Positions 18,031 to 27,577 of a stretch of DNA of 64,000 nt are shown piece after piece. Location: positions 62,001 to 126,000 of the forward strand of contig NZ_MKIM01000025.1 in the NCBI RefSeq assembly GCF_001939045.1. The letters are read 5' to 3'. How positions within the stretch are numbered: the first letter of the stretch is position 1; each line of letters starts with the position of its first letter. The position numbers were made by a program, and so were the translations under genes. The notes under the pieces are model-generated. The model worked only from the letters and a program-made list of their open reading frames with translations. It was not told the origin of the DNA and did not search any database. The DNA is from Rhizobium oryziradicis (GTDB taxonomy: Bacteria; Pseudomonadota; Alphaproteobacteria; Rhizobiales; Rhizobiaceae).

Positions 18031-18613
18031 AGAGGTCGAATTCTATCTGACCGGCCTTTGGCTGCTGCTGAAAGGCAGCGCCACGGGGTTTGGCTATCTC
18101 GACATTTCGGATCGTGGTGTCCGCCGGTCCTTCTGGTCTATCCTCTGGTCGCTTCCTGCCATGTTTGTCTCATGGCTGTTTTGGTATCGTACGCTGACAA
18201 TGGGCATGATGGGCGAGGATCAGGGTGGCGGCGTGTTTTTTCTGCGCATGGCCATGATTGATATGGCCAGCTGGTTTTTGCCGCTGGTGCTGATCGCAAT
18301 TGTCTGCCTGATTCTGTCAATGGCGCAGCATTTCAATGCCATTGTGGTCACCACCAATTGGCTGGCTCTGCCGATCGCCTATGCCAATGCCGCTCTGGTG
18401 GCGCTGGCTGTTGTGGCCCCGAGCCTTGGACAGGTGATCATCCTGCTGTGGCTGATGCTTTTGCTGGGGCTGGCCTATAGCGTTTTTCGCTTGATGGCCG
18501 CCATTGTCGGCCCGCACACGCTGCTTGTTGCCACCCTGACGATGGTCATGCTGGTGCCCACCACGCTTCTGTCAGAGTTTTTGCAAGGCTATCTGAACGT
18601 CAATCCGCTTTAG
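18017..18613 (+). CDS. Conserved membrane protein linked to dapE
   Basis: 198 residues with about five transmembrane helices (roughly residues 35-57, 75-97, 108-130, 132-155, 160-182), Met/Leu-rich. I do not recognise a named family with certainty; it resembles Yip1-like proteins in layout. It starts at 18017 inside the dapE 3' end, in another frame, so translation is probably coupled to dapE. A RIME1-like repeat begins at its stop codon. Confidence 0.75.
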   Translation: MPGFKEVEFYLTGLWLLLKGSATGFGYLDISDRGVRRSFWSILWSLPAMFVSWLFWYRTLTMGMMGEDQGGGVFFLRMAMIDMASWFLPLVLIAIVCLILSMAQHFNAIVVTTNWLALPIAYANAALVALAVVAPSLGQVIILLWLMLLLGLAYSVFRLMAAIVGPHTLLVATLTMVMLVPTTLLSEFLQGYLNVNPL

Positions 18614-18720
18614 AGTTTGTTAGGGAAAAGTGGAATCCGGTTTTCCCGAAAAGACAAACTCAAAAAGGGACTCTAGAGGCTGTCAGGTTCAATCTGAACC
18701 TGACAGCCTCTAGACTCGAT
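18611..18720 (-). repeat. RIME1-like double-palindrome repeat (copy A)
   Basis: About 110 bases with two palindromes. One has GAGTTTGT at 18613-18620 and ACAAACTC at 18654-18661, with inner arms GGGAAAA/TTTTCCC. The other is a perfect 20-bp inverted repeat at 18672-18691 and 18695-18714. Length and layout match the Rhizobium-specific intergenic mosaic element RIME1. The element overlaps the 3' end of truA and supplies its last codons and TAG stop. A second copy in the opposite orientation is at 37798. Confidence 0.85.
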
Positions 18721-19494
18721 GTTGGAATACGGCCGCCAATTGCCATCGGTGGGATAATCCACCTGCATGAAGTAAAGCCCCTCTGGCGGGGCCACCGGCC
18801 CGCAGGCTTTTCTGTCGCGGGCTTCAAGGGCTGAGCGGACATCGTGCGCTGTCATCTTGCCCTCGCCCACCATTTTCAAGGTGCCCGCGAAAGAGCGGAT
18901 CTGATTGTGCAAAAAACTTTGGGCTGAGGCGCGGATCTCGATCAAATCACCGCAGCGCGTCACATCCAGCCGGTCCAGCGTGCGCACCGGGCTGATCGCC
19001 TGACAATGCACCGAGCGGAAGGTGGTAAAATCATGCTTGCCCACCAGCATTTGCGCGGCTTCATGCATGGCCTCATGATCCAGCGGCTTGGAGACCCACC
19101 AGGCACGATTGGCCTCCAGCGCAAGGCGCGAGGGCCTTGCAATGATGCGGTAGAGATAATGCCGTTTCAAAGCCGAAAAGCGTGCATCAAACGCATCTGG
19201 CACGCACTCCACCTCAAGCACGCTGACGGCCTGATGCGCCTGCGCCAGATGGGCATTGAGCGCATTGCGCAGCTTGTAGGGCAACCAATCGCGGCTCAGA
19301 TCCACATGGGTTACTTGCCCCTTGGCATGCACACCCGAATCAGTGCGGCCAGCACCGCGCACGGCCACCGTCTCACCGGTGAGCGATAACACCGCTGCCT
19401 CCAAAGCGCCTTGGGCGGAGGGGCCGTTGTCTTGCCGCTGCCAGCCAACATAGGGCGTGCCATCATATTCCACGGTCATTTTATAACGAGGCAT
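18673..19494 (-). CDS. truA: tRNA pseudouridine(38-40) synthase
   Basis: 273 residues, slightly long for the family (~245-270). It converts uridines 38-40 of the tRNA anticodon arm to pseudouridine. Seen are [12 protein letters not shown], the catalytic Asp in [21 protein letters not shown] and the C-terminal [10 protein letters not shown]. The last dozen or so residues (after SNIE) are encoded by a RIME1-like palindrome, which also gives the stop codon. Its ATG overlaps the fmt stop by one base (TGATG); def-fmt-truA form an operon. Confidence 0.94.
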   Translation of the reverse strand: MPRYKMTVEYDGTPYVGWQRQDNGPSAQGALEAAVLSLTGETVAVRGAGRTDSGVHAKGQVTHVDLSRDWLPYKLRNALNAHLAQAHQAVSVLEVECVPDAFDARFSALKRHYLYRIIARPSRLALEANRAWWVSKPLDHEAMHEAAQMLVGKHDFTTFRSVHCQAISPVRTLDRLDVTRCGDLIEIRASAQSFLHNQIRSFAGTLKMVGEGKMTAHDVRSALEARDRKACGPVAPPEGLYFMQVDYPTDGNWRPYSNIESRGCQVQIEPDSL

Positions 19495-20429
19495 CAGGCA
19501 AAAACCGTCCCTTGTGCAAGCGGCGTGCCGCGCAGAAAATCCTGCGCATTGAGAGGCTTTCCACCCGCCTTTTGCAGGCGCGTGAGCTTGACTGCCCCCT
19601 CGCCGCAGGCAATCGTCAGCATGTCGTCCAACACCTCACCCGGCTGGCCTGTGCCCGAGCTGACCGCGCTGGTCAATACCTTGATGCGCTCAAGCTTGCC
19701 ATTGACCTCAGCCTCAAACCAGGCACCCGGAAACGGCCACAGACCACGAATATGGTTATGGACCTCCGAGGCAGGCTTGGAGAAATCAATGCGGGTCTCG
19801 GCCTTGTCGATCTTGGCGGCGTAAAGCACACCTTCGCTTTGCTGCTCAACCAGCGGCAGATCACCCGCCTCCAGCTTGGCGATGGCCTCAACCATGGCCT
19901 TGGCACCGATGTCGCTCAGAGCATCATGCAATTCACCGGCGGTCATTGAAGGGGTGATCGCAATGCGCGCGGTCAGCGCCACGGGGCCGGTATCCAGCCC
20001 CTTGTTCATTTTCATCACCATCATGCCGGTCTCCGTATCACCGGCCATAATGGCACGCTGAATGGGGGCCGCACCGCGCCAGCGTGGCAGCAATGAAGCA
20101 TGACCATTGTAGCAACCCAGCTTCGTGCCATCAAGAATGGCTTGCGGCAGAAGCAGCCCATACGCCACCACCACCGCCACATCGGCCTGATGATTGAGAA
20201 ACGCCTGCCGGTCTTCCTCAAGCTTGAAATTCAAGGGCGTGAGCACCGGAATGCCAAGCGCTTCTGCCGCCTGATGCACCGGCGATTTGGTCAGATCCAA
20301 GCCCCGCCGTCCGGCAGGTCTTGGCGGCTGGCTATAGACCGCGACAATCTCGTGCCCCGCTTTTGCCAGCGCGTTGAGCGTTGGAACCGAAAAATCGGGG
20401 GTTCCCATAAAGATGATGCGCAATGCCAT
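19494..20429 (-). CDS. fmt: Methionyl-tRNA formyltransferase
   Basis: 311 residues, the family length. It formylates initiator Met-tRNA using 10-formyltetrahydrofolate. Seen are [12 protein letters not shown] at the start, the catalytic region [12 protein letters not shown] with [20 protein letters not shown], and [12 protein letters not shown]. The ATG at 20429 gives the standard N-terminus; an upstream in-frame start at 20462 adds residues without homology. It lies 67 bases after def and overlaps truA. Confidence 0.96.
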   Translation of the reverse strand: MALRIIFMGTPDFSVPTLNALAKAGHEIVAVYSQPPRPAGRRGLDLTKSPVHQAAEALGIPVLTPLNFKLEEDRQAFLNHQADVAVVVAYGLLLPQAILDGTKLGCYNGHASLLPRWRGAAPIQRAIMAGDTETGMMVMKMNKGLDTGPVALTARIAITPSMTAGELHDALSDIGAKAMVEAIAKLEAGDLPLVEQQSEGVLYAAKIDKAETRIDFSKPASEVHNHIRGLWPFPGAWFEAEVNGKLERIKVLTSAVSSGTGQPGEVLDDMLTIACGEGAVKLTRLQKAGGKPLNAQDFLRGTPLAQGTVFA

Positions 20430-20496
20430 AAGCCAATCCAGACCAAAACAGAAGAAACCCAAACCAAAAGAAACCCAAGCCCAAAAAACAAGAAGC

Positions 20497-21006
20497 TTAT
20501 TTGGACTTTGCAGCCTTGGTGAATTTCTTGATCACCATGTCGCGCTTCAGCCTTGAGATGTGATCAATGAACAATGTGCCGTTCAAATGGTCAATCTCGT
20601 GCTGTAGGCAGGTGGCCAGCAGGCCATCGGCCTCGATCAGTTGTTCCTTGCCATCACGATCCAGCGATTTGACCGTCACAGCAGCCGGACGCTCCACTTC
20701 CGCATAGTAATCAGGAATGGAGAGGCAGCCCTCTTCATAGGTCGAGCGGGCATCGGATGCGGTGATAATTTCCGGGTTGATAAAGACCAGCGGCTGCTTG
20801 TCTTCGCCTTCCTTGGACACGTCAATCACCAGCAAACGGCGCGGCACAGCCACCTGAATGGCGGCCAGACCAATGCCGGGCGCATCATACATGGTTTCCA
20901 GCATATCATCGATCAAGCGGGACAGATCGGCATCGACCCGCTCAATGGGTTTGGAGACCTCGCGAAGCAGCGGGTCGGGCAAAATAATAATGGGCTTTAT
21001 TGTCAT
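20497..21006 (-). CDS. def: Peptide deformylase
   Basis: 169 residues. An iron enzyme that removes the N-formyl group from new proteins, pairing functionally with fmt. All three motifs are present: [11 protein letters not shown] (motif 1, GxGxAAxQ), EEGCLSIP (motif 2, metal Cys) and HEIDHLNG (motif 3, two metal His and catalytic Glu). The ATG at 21006 follows GGGGAA; an ATG 12 bases upstream is less likely. Confidence 0.96.
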   Translation of the reverse strand: MTIKPIIILPDPLLREVSKPIERVDADLSRLIDDMLETMYDAPGIGLAAIQVAVPRRLLVIDVSKEGEDKQPLVFINPEIITASDARSTYEEGCLSIPDYYAEVERPAAVTVKSLDRDGKEQLIEADGLLATCLQHEIDHLNGTLFIDHISRLKRDMVIKKFTKAAKSK

Positions 21007-21078
21007 GGGTTTCCCCATAAACCATCATGGATTTCAAGGAAATCGAAAAAACGCGCGATTTCCGCCAAGCAGCGCTGA

Positions 21079-22605
21079 TTATCCCGCTCGACGCAAACTG
21101 CGCCCCTCCACATCATGGTGGTGTCCAGAACCTGCCGCAGCATTGACGTCATGCGTCTTGAAGCCACGCAACGCTCCCACCAACCGCTCGACTTCATCAC
21201 GGAGTGTTTGGGTTTGGGCGGATGTTTCTTCCACCATGGCGGCATTTTGCTGGGTGATGCTGTCCATGCTGCCAACGGCGGTGCTGACTTCTTTCAAACC
21301 ACCCGATTGATCCGCAGCCGCCAGCGCAATTTTAGCGACAATGGTGTTGATTTCGTCAATCCGGGTGATGATCTTCTGCAGGGCTTCGCCAGCGCTGTTG
21401 ACCAGCCCCACGCCCGACTGCACCTGACCCGAGCTTTGCGAAATCAAGCCCTTGATCTCGCGTGCCGCATTAGCACATCGCTGCGCCAGTTCGCGCACCT
21501 CTTGCGCAACAACGGCAAAACCCCGGCCCGCCTCGCCAGCGCGCGCCGCTTCAACACCCGCATTCAAGGCCAAAAGATTGGTCTGAAAGGCAATTTCATC
21601 GATAACACCGATAATTTTGGAAATGGCATCCGACGATTTTTCAATGGCCCCCATGGCGTCAACCGCCCGGGTCACCACCTCGCCAGAGCTTTGCGCCTCA
21701 CTCAAGGTCACACGCACGACGCTTGCAGCCTTCTGCGCGCCTTCGGCAGCGGTGGACACGCTTCCAGACAATTCGTGCAAGGCCGCCGTGCTCTCCTCCA
21801 GGCCCGCGGCCTGCTGCTCGGTGCGGTGGGCCAGATTGCCGGTCGCTTCGGCAATCGAAGAGGTGGATTTGAGAATTTCCTCGCCGGCGCTTCGCGCAAT
21901 CGACAGCGTCTCGGCCAAAGTCGTCACCGAGCGATTGTAATCGTCTGCCACCTGGCGAAAATTCACCGGCATGTCATCGGGCAAATGAAACTCCAGATCG
22001 CCTTTGGCCAAGCGCGCCAAAGCATCTGTCAACGTTGCCAAGGCCTTTTTTTGCTCTTCCTCGGCCTTGATGCGGGTGGCTTCGGCCTGATCGCGTTGTT
22101 CTGACAAAATCTCCAGATAGATGGAAATCGAATAATCCATATCCAGAAGAGCGGCTTTCACAATAACGCCAACCTCCTGCGCCAGCTTCTCAGAACCGCC
22201 CCTGCCAAACCGGCTTGGCCAGCGCTGGGTTATCACCGTATGAACCAATTGCTCCAACAGCAGGGCATAACCGCCAATATACCAGCGCGGCTCAAGCCCG
22301 ATCCGGGCATGGGCGCGACCAACAGCCTGAACACCTTCAACATATCGATCATCATAATTGGCGGTGCCAACCACACCCCAATGCTCTTCTTGCCGTGCTT
22401 TTGCGCCAGACAAATGTTCCGGGCTTCGGAAAAAGCGCGCTGTTTCCGGCGTTGAGCGCACCTTTTTATAGAAAACATCCAGCCCAGCCCCAACATTTGC
22501 ACGAATTGTCGGACCTAAACTACGCAAAACGTCACGAGACTGATCATCCAATCCGATAAAATCGAGCCGTTTTGCAAGGGCTGCCTTTTCGTCTGCAGTC
22601 ATCAT
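21079..22605 (-). CDS. Soluble globin-coupled methyl-accepting chemotaxis protein
   Basis: 508 residues and no transmembrane helix. Residues ~10-170 form a sensor globin (LFYKKV-like start, FFRSPEHLSGAKARQEEHW, and proximal haem ligand H99 in VGRAHARIG). A linker/HAMP-like region (~205-255) precedes the MCP signalling hairpin with EIAFQTNLLALNAGVEAARA and GRGFAVVAQEVRELAQR. By analogy with HemAT it should sense oxygen (or another haem gas) and control CheA. No che genes are adjacent. The C-terminus lacks an NWETF-type tether. The ATG at 22605 has AAGGA eight bases upstream. Confidence 0.92.
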   Translation of the reverse strand: MMTADEKAALAKRLDFIGLDDQSRDVLRSLGPTIRANVGAGLDVFYKKVRSTPETARFFRSPEHLSGAKARQEEHWGVVGTANYDDRYVEGVQAVGRAHARIGLEPRWYIGGYALLLEQLVHTVITQRWPSRFGRGGSEKLAQEVGVIVKAALLDMDYSISIYLEILSEQRDQAEATRIKAEEEQKKALATLTDALARLAKGDLEFHLPDDMPVNFRQVADDYNRSVTTLAETLSIARSAGEEILKSTSSIAEATGNLAHRTEQQAAGLEESTAALHELSGSVSTAAEGAQKAASVVRVTLSEAQSSGEVVTRAVDAMGAIEKSSDAISKIIGVIDEIAFQTNLLALNAGVEAARAGEAGRGFAVVAQEVRELAQRCANAAREIKGLISQSSGQVQSGVGLVNSAGEALQKIITRIDEINTIVAKIALAAADQSGGLKEVSTAVGSMDSITQQNAAMVEETSAQTQTLRDEVERLVGALRGFKTHDVNAAAGSGHHHDVEGRSLRRAG

Positions 22606-22800
22606 CAACTCGATCCTTTTGCTGAACAATATGAAGCTTTTATTTAGTCAGTTCTAAATCAATTTAGGTAAATTTCTTATTTACAAAACACTTGAAGGTT
22701 GTCATTTTCTCAGACAGTTTCTCAAGACATGCTTTGCATTCCCCCATAAATGTTCTTGTTTTGATCTTTTCACGGCGCGCAAATCTGTTAAGCTTGCGCC

Positions 22801-24045
22801 ATGAACACACTCCTCTCTTTTCTCGTCTCGCCTGCTCTGACCCTGGGCACATTTCAATTCAGCTTTGGCGCTTTGGTGCTGTGCTTTGGTTTTTTGCTGT
22901 TGCTGGCGCTGTTTTTTCTTATCTTTTCTGCGCGCCGCACCACCGAAGACGATGACAGGCTTGCTGATCTGGCCGATGAGCGGCAGATGAGAGAAGACCA
23001 GCGCATGGCGGCCTTGATGAAGGCACACGCCGAGATGCAAGGCCGCATGGCGGCCATGACGGAAGTGTTCGGCTCCAAACAAGCCGAATTGAACCGCACG
23101 ATCAATGAGCGGTTGGATGGACTAACGCACCGTCTTGGCACAACCATCACCGAGCAAACCAGATCCACCCATGAAAATCTGCGCACGCTGCAAGAACGCC
23201 TCGCCGTGATTGATGCCGCCCAAAACAATATCCAAAGTCTCGCCAAGGATGTTGTTGGTCTGCAGGCCATTTTATCCAACAAGCAAACCCGTGGTGCTTT
23301 CGGGCAAGCGCGCATGGAAACCATTATTGCCGATGGCCTGCCCATGGGCGCTTATGCGTTTCAAGACACGCTTTCCAACGGCAACAGACCCGATTGCACC
23401 ATCCGCATGCCCAATGGTCAGCCGCCGCTGGTGATCGATGCAAAATTTCCGCTGGAAGCCTGGAACGCCATTCGCGATGCCACAACGCCGGAGCAAAAGA
23501 AGATCGCCAGTCAGCAATTTCGTCGTGATATGGAAGTGCATCTCAAGGATATTTCCGACAAATACCTTCTGGCAGGCGAAACGCAGGATACGGCTTTTCT
23601 GTTTGTGCCATCCGAATCGATTTTTGCCGAAGTGCATGAGAATTTCGAAGGCATTGTCCAACGCGCCCATCGCCTTCGTGTCGTTATTGTGTCGCCCTCG
23701 CTGTTGATGTTGTCGATTCAGGTTATTCAAGCTGTGCTCAAAGACCAGCGTATGCGCGAGCAGGCCCATCTCATTCAGGCTGAAGTCATTCACCTGATGG
23801 ATGATCTCGGGCGTCTGGATGATCGCACCCGCAAACTGCAAAGCCATTTTCTGGCGGCGCAAAAGGATGTCGATATGATTTTGACCTCCGCCGACAAATT
23901 GAACAAACGCGGAGCCAAAATCGAAGCCATGGATTTTGAACCTGCTCCCGAATTGGCCGGACGCTCAAACGCTCCCGGCCCGCGTGAGACATCGGCAGAG
24001 AGCCGTACAGGCCTTCTCAAGCTGCGGGTTGTTGACGAAGACTGA
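22801..24045 (+). CDS. rmuC: RmuC family DNA recombination protein
   Basis: 414 residues. One N-terminal transmembrane helix (residues ~20-42), a long coiled coil (~60-155), then the predicted PD-(D/E)XK-like nuclease domain with GAFGQARMETIIADGLP, PLVIDAKFPLEAW and FLFVPSESIFAEV. RmuC is thought to cut DNA structures and limit inversion at short inverted repeats. It is divergent from the chemoreceptor. Confidence 0.93.
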   Translation: MNTLLSFLVSPALTLGTFQFSFGALVLCFGFLLLLALFFLIFSARRTTEDDDRLADLADERQMREDQRMAALMKAHAEMQGRMAAMTEVFGSKQAELNRTINERLDGLTHRLGTTITEQTRSTHENLRTLQERLAVIDAAQNNIQSLAKDVVGLQAILSNKQTRGAFGQARMETIIADGLPMGAYAFQDTLSNGNRPDCTIRMPNGQPPLVIDAKFPLEAWNAIRDATTPEQKKIASQQFRRDMEVHLKDISDKYLLAGETQDTAFLFVPSESIFAEVHENFEGIVQRAHRLRVVIVSPSLLMLSIQVIQAVLKDQRMREQAHLIQAEVIHLMDDLGRLDDRTRKLQSHFLAAQKDVDMILTSADKLNKRGAKIEAMDFEPAPELAGRSNAPGPRETSAESRTGLLKLRVVDED

Positions 24046-24089
24046 ACTGTCGCCCAAAAGAGATCCAGACTGATTCAGGAGGCCTTGCC

Positions 24090-24989
24090 ATGATTACCGT
24101 TTTTGGCTCCATCAATATGGACCTTATTGCCACCACCACCCGCTTGCCAAAACCGGGCGAAACCGTTGCGGGAACGGGCTTTACCACAGCCGCTGGCGGC
24201 AAAGGGGCCAATCAGGCACTGGCTGCGCGCCGCGCCGGTGCCAATGTCAAAATGGCGGGTGCCGTCGGCAAGGATGGGTTTGCCACGGAGGCTGTTGCCC
24301 TTCTTAAAGACAGTGACACCGATCTCTCTTCGGTGAAAAGCGTGGAGGCCCCAACCGGCACGGCCCTCATTCTGGTGGAAGCAGACGGTGAAAACATGAT
24401 TGCCGTGGTGCCGGGTGCCAATGGCATGTTGACCAGTGCGGACGCCACCATGGCCCTCAAGGGCATGACCAAAGCCGATACGCTGATGCTCCAACTCGAA
24501 ATTCCGGCTGCCGCTGTGGAAACCGCCCTGCATGAGGCCCGCGCCGCCGGTATCCGCACCGTCATCAACATCGCCCCTCTCACCGATGAGGCCGCGCGGC
24601 TTGGCAAAATGGCCGATATTGTCATTGCCAATGAAACCGAATTTGAACGCCTCGCCGGTGAGACAGGCATGGGCAACGCGGAGCGGGAAGCGGCCATGAT
24701 CCGCCTGCACGGCGAAACCGGCCAAACGCTGATCGTCACGCTTGGAGCCGAGGGGGTGATGGCCCTTTATCAGGGCAAGCTCTATCGCGCCAAAGGCCTG
24801 ACCATTGAGCCGGTGGATACGGTGGGTGCGGGCGATACATTCTGCGGCTATTTTACTGCCAGCCTTGATGCTGGTCTTGGCTTTGAAGAGGCGCTCGCGC
24901 GCGCCGCCGTTGCCGGGTCTTTGGCCTGCCTGAAGCCCGGCGCGCAACCCGCCATCCCGCTGGCCGGCGATGTTGCAGAAAAGCTATAA
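24090..24989 (+). CDS. rbsK: Ribokinase (PfkB family)
   Basis: 299 residues. It phosphorylates ribose to ribose 5-phosphate. Family marks are the N-terminal GSINMDLIATTTRLPKPGET, the sugar-binding AAGGKGANQALAARR and the ATP/anion-hole signature DTVGAGDTFCGYF with the catalytic Asp. The GGKGANQ motif favours ribokinase over fructokinase. It stands alone without a ribose transporter. A strong terminator separates it from argB. Confidence 0.9.
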   Translation: MITVFGSINMDLIATTTRLPKPGETVAGTGFTTAAGGKGANQALAARRAGANVKMAGAVGKDGFATEAVALLKDSDTDLSSVKSVEAPTGTALILVEADGENMIAVVPGANGMLTSADATMALKGMTKADTLMLQLEIPAAAVETALHEARAAGIRTVINIAPLTDEAARLGKMADIVIANETEFERLAGETGMGNAEREAAMIRLHGETGQTLIVTLGAEGVMALYQGKLYRAKGLTIEPVDTVGAGDTFCGYFTASLDAGLGFEEALARAAVAGSLACLKPGAQPAIPLAGDVAEKL

Positions 24990-24990
24990 A

Positions 24991-25026
24991 TAAAAAAACC
25001 GGCTCCCCAAAGAGCCGGTTTTTTTG
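24991..25026. terminator. Bidirectional terminator between rbsK and argB
   Basis: AACCGGCTC at 24997-25005 and GAGCCGGTT at 25012-25020, flanked by an A-run on one side and TTTTTTT on the other, so it works for both convergent genes. Confidence 0.92.
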
Positions 25027-25041
25027 CGTTCAGGTGCAATA

Positions 25042-25929
25042 TCAAGGAACAATCAGTGTACCGGCCCCATGCTCGGTGAAGATTTCGAGCAATACGGAAT
25101 GGGCAGTTTTGCCATTGAGAATGACCACGCCCTGCACACCGGCATTGATCGCCTCAATGCAGGTCTCAACCTTGGGGATCATGCCGCCCGAGATCGTGCC
25201 ATCCTTGATCAGGGCACGCGCCTCAGACACGGACAATTCCTTGATCAACTCGCCATTGCGGTTCAACACGCCGGGAACATCGGTGAGGAACAACAGGCGA
25301 TCGGCCCGAAGTGCGCCAGCAATGGCACCGGCAAAGGTGTCGGCATTGATATTATAGGTATGGCCATCGCGGCCGGGTGCCACCGGCGCAATCACCGGAA
25401 TCATTTCGGATTTTGCCAAAAGATCCAGAAGCGTGCGATCAACCTCGACCACTTCGCCAACAAAGCCCAGATCCAGAACCCGCTCAATGTTGGAATCGGG
25501 ATCAACAACCGTCTTCTTGGCCTTTTCAGCAAAGACCATATTGCCGTCCTTGCCGCACAAGCCGATAGCCCATTCGCCGGTCTGGTTGATGAGAGCTACG
25601 ATTTCCTTGTTGATGGAGCCAGCCAGCACCATTTCAACAATCTCGACCGTTTTCTGGTCGGTCACACGCAAACCGCCTTCGAATTTTGATTCGATGCCCA
25701 TTTTGCTCAGCATCGCGCCAATCTGTGGGCCACCGCCGTGCACAACAATCGGGTTGACGCCAAATTGCTTCAAAAGCGCAATATCGCTGGCAAAAGCCTT
25801 GCCCAATTCGGCATCGCCCATGGCATGGCCGCCATATTTCACGACAATGGTCTTGTTTTCATAACGCTGCATATAGGGCAGCGCCTGGGCCAGAAGCCGG
25901 GCCTGAGTTTCGCTTTCGGAGGCGCTCAT
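25042..25929 (-). CDS. argB: Acetylglutamate kinase
   Basis: 295 residues. It phosphorylates N-acetylglutamate, second step of arginine synthesis. Seen are [41 protein letters not shown] and the C-terminal GAGTLI. The N-terminal extension ahead of the kinase core (about 25 residues, [17 protein letters not shown]) is the helix found in arginine-inhibited hexameric forms, so feedback control by arginine is likely. Confidence 0.95.
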   Translation of the reverse strand: MSASESETQARLLAQALPYMQRYENKTIVVKYGGHAMGDAELGKAFASDIALLKQFGVNPIVVHGGGPQIGAMLSKMGIESKFEGGLRVTDQKTVEIVEMVLAGSINKEIVALINQTGEWAIGLCGKDGNMVFAEKAKKTVVDPDSNIERVLDLGFVGEVVEVDRTLLDLLAKSEMIPVIAPVAPGRDGHTYNINADTFAGAIAGALRADRLLFLTDVPGVLNRNGELIKELSVSEARALIKDGTISGGMIPKVETCIEAINAGVQGVVILNGKTAHSVLLEIFTEHGAGTLIVP

Positions 25930-25960
25930 GGGAGATCCCTTCGGTTGGTTCGCAGCTTTC

Positions 25961-25997
25961 TACTGCATAATGTCTGAAATCAAAATCGGTTTGCGGT
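25961..25997. repeat. Half copy of TACTGCATAAT intergenic repeat
   Basis: TACTGCATAATGTCTGAAAT followed by CAAAATCGGTTT. It matches the left arm and core of the repeat at 15738 and the copy at 51321; the right arm is not clear. It lies in the argB upstream region, so it may form part of the leader. Confidence 0.5.
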
Positions 25998-26178
25998 GAA
26001 AAATATCGTCCTGACTCAAAGTTTTGCGCAAACACCGATGATAATTCCCTGAAAGCAGAATTATCGATAGACAAAAGCAATCCACAGGGCACCATTTTGC
26101 GAAATCATTCCATAATGGTGCAACTCAAGACCCCTATTGGGTGGCATCTGAACACATCTCCAGTGACATGAGGGTGGT

Positions 26179-26715
26179 ATGAACGACGACGTTGCAGTTC
26201 TCTTGAGCAAAGTGGCATTGCGGGAACGCTCTGCCTTGAACGAGCTTTATCGCAAAACGAGTCCGAAACTTTTTGGCCTTTGCATTCGTCTTCTCAAAGA
26301 CAAGGGAGAGGCGGAAGATGCATTGCAGGATATTTTTGTGAAAATCTGGCAAAAGGCGGAAAGCTTTGCGGCATCGGGCCACAATGCCATGGCATGGTTG
26401 AACGCCATTGCCCGCTACCACTGCATTGACAAGCTGCGAATCCGCGCACCCGTCGCGCAAGACATTGATGAGCACTGGGATATTGCCGATCCATCGCCCA
26501 ACCCGGAGCAGGCAACAAGTCTGCGCAGCGAAGGAAAGCGGATTGACAGGTGCATGGAAGAGTTGGAAGCTAGTCGCGCACGCGCTGTGAGGGCAGCGTA
26601 TGTGGAGGGTGCAAGTTATCAGGAGTTGGCGGACAGTTTGGGCGTGCCGCTGAATACGGTGCGCACATGGCTACGTCGCAGCCTGTTGTCGTTGAGAGAG
26701 TGCTTGGAAAGATGA
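26179..26715 (+). CDS. ECF-type RNA polymerase sigma factor (SigK-like)
   Basis: 178 residues with sigma region 2 (SALNELYRKTSPKLFGLCI ... EAEDALQDIFVKIWQKA) and region 4 (RAAYVEGASYQELADSLGVPLNTVRTWLRR), and no regions 1 or 3. It overlaps by ATGA an RskA-type anti-sigma gene, and a fasciclin gene follows. The same trio, SigK-RskA with fasciclin proteins, is known in mycobacteria. Probably autoregulated; the inducing signal is unknown. Confidence 0.9.
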   Translation: MNDDVAVLLSKVALRERSALNELYRKTSPKLFGLCIRLLKDKGEAEDALQDIFVKIWQKAESFAASGHNAMAWLNAIARYHCIDKLRIRAPVAQDIDEHWDIADPSPNPEQATSLRSEGKRIDRCMEELEASRARAVRAAYVEGASYQELADSLGVPLNTVRTWLRRSLLSLRECLER

Positions 26716-27434
26716 ACGAACCAGACCAAAGCAAAGGGAACCGCTCCAGAGACGAAGTGCTGGCGGGCGAGTATGTGCTGGGTGTGCTTTCTGCGGAAAA
26801 CCGAGTGCGGGTCGAGGTTCGCATGAAGCAAGACCGCCAGTTTGCCGCTGTTGTGCACCGGTGGGAAGAAAACCTTTCGCAGTTCAATGACGAATATGAG
26901 GTTGCCAAACCAAAGCCGGAAAGTTTCACCGCCATCGAAACCCGGCTGTTTGGCCGGGAACCTATGCGCCAATCCAGCCCGCTCAGCCGCCTTTGGAATT
27001 CCGCAACTGTTTGGCGCGGTGTTTCGCTGGTCAGCATCATCGCCGTTGCGTCGCTGGCCGGCATTGAAATGGGAATGTGGGAAGGCCGATATGGCGGTCG
27101 CCACATCGTTGCCGATCTCAAGACCACCAATTCTGATCTCTCGCTGATTGCCAATTACAATCGCTTCAGCGGCCGTTTGCGGGTGACACCCGTTGCCACC
27201 AACGGTTCTGCTGCCAAATCACTGGAATTATGGATGATCGAGGCCAGCGGCAAGCCGCACTCGCTTGGCGTTTTGCCGCAAACCGGCGAAGGCGAATTTC
27301 TGGTGCCTGACAGCATGCGCGCCGCATTGAAGGATGGCGTTACGCTGGCGGTCAGCATTGAGCCTCTCGGCGGCTCGCCAACAGGCTTGCCAACCGGCGC
27401 GGTGATTGGAACAGGCGTGACCCATGCGCCATAA
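26712..27434 (+). CDS. RskA-type membrane anti-sigma factor
   Basis: 240 residues. A cytoplasmic N-terminal ~110 residues (LAGEYVLGVLSAENRVRVEV, the anti-sigma-binding helices, without a zinc HxxxCxxC motif), one transmembrane helix (~112-132) and an extracytoplasmic anti-sigma-K domain (LELWMIEASGKPHSLGVLPQ, TLAVSIEPLGGSPTGLPTG). It should hold the upstream sigma factor at the membrane and release it on regulated proteolysis. Its start codon overlaps the sigma-factor stop (ATGA), with GGAAAG upstream. Confidence 0.9.
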   Translation: MNEPDQSKGNRSRDEVLAGEYVLGVLSAENRVRVEVRMKQDRQFAAVVHRWEENLSQFNDEYEVAKPKPESFTAIETRLFGREPMRQSSPLSRLWNSATVWRGVSLVSIIAVASLAGIEMGMWEGRYGGRHIVADLKTTNSDLSLIANYNRFSGRLRVTPVATNGSAAKSLELWMIEASGKPHSLGVLPQTGEGEFLVPDSMRAALKDGVTLAVSIEPLGGSPTGLPTGAVIGTGVTHAP

Positions 27435-27577
27435 TTATTATTTACATTCAGTTGCTTATATTATTTTTCGTTTTTTTTGAAACTCTTTTGTCTTCGCTCT
27501 CGTCTTTGCTCTTGTTCCCCACACCATGATGGGTGGGATTGAGAGATAAAGAATTTAAACGGGAAGAGGACTGACAG

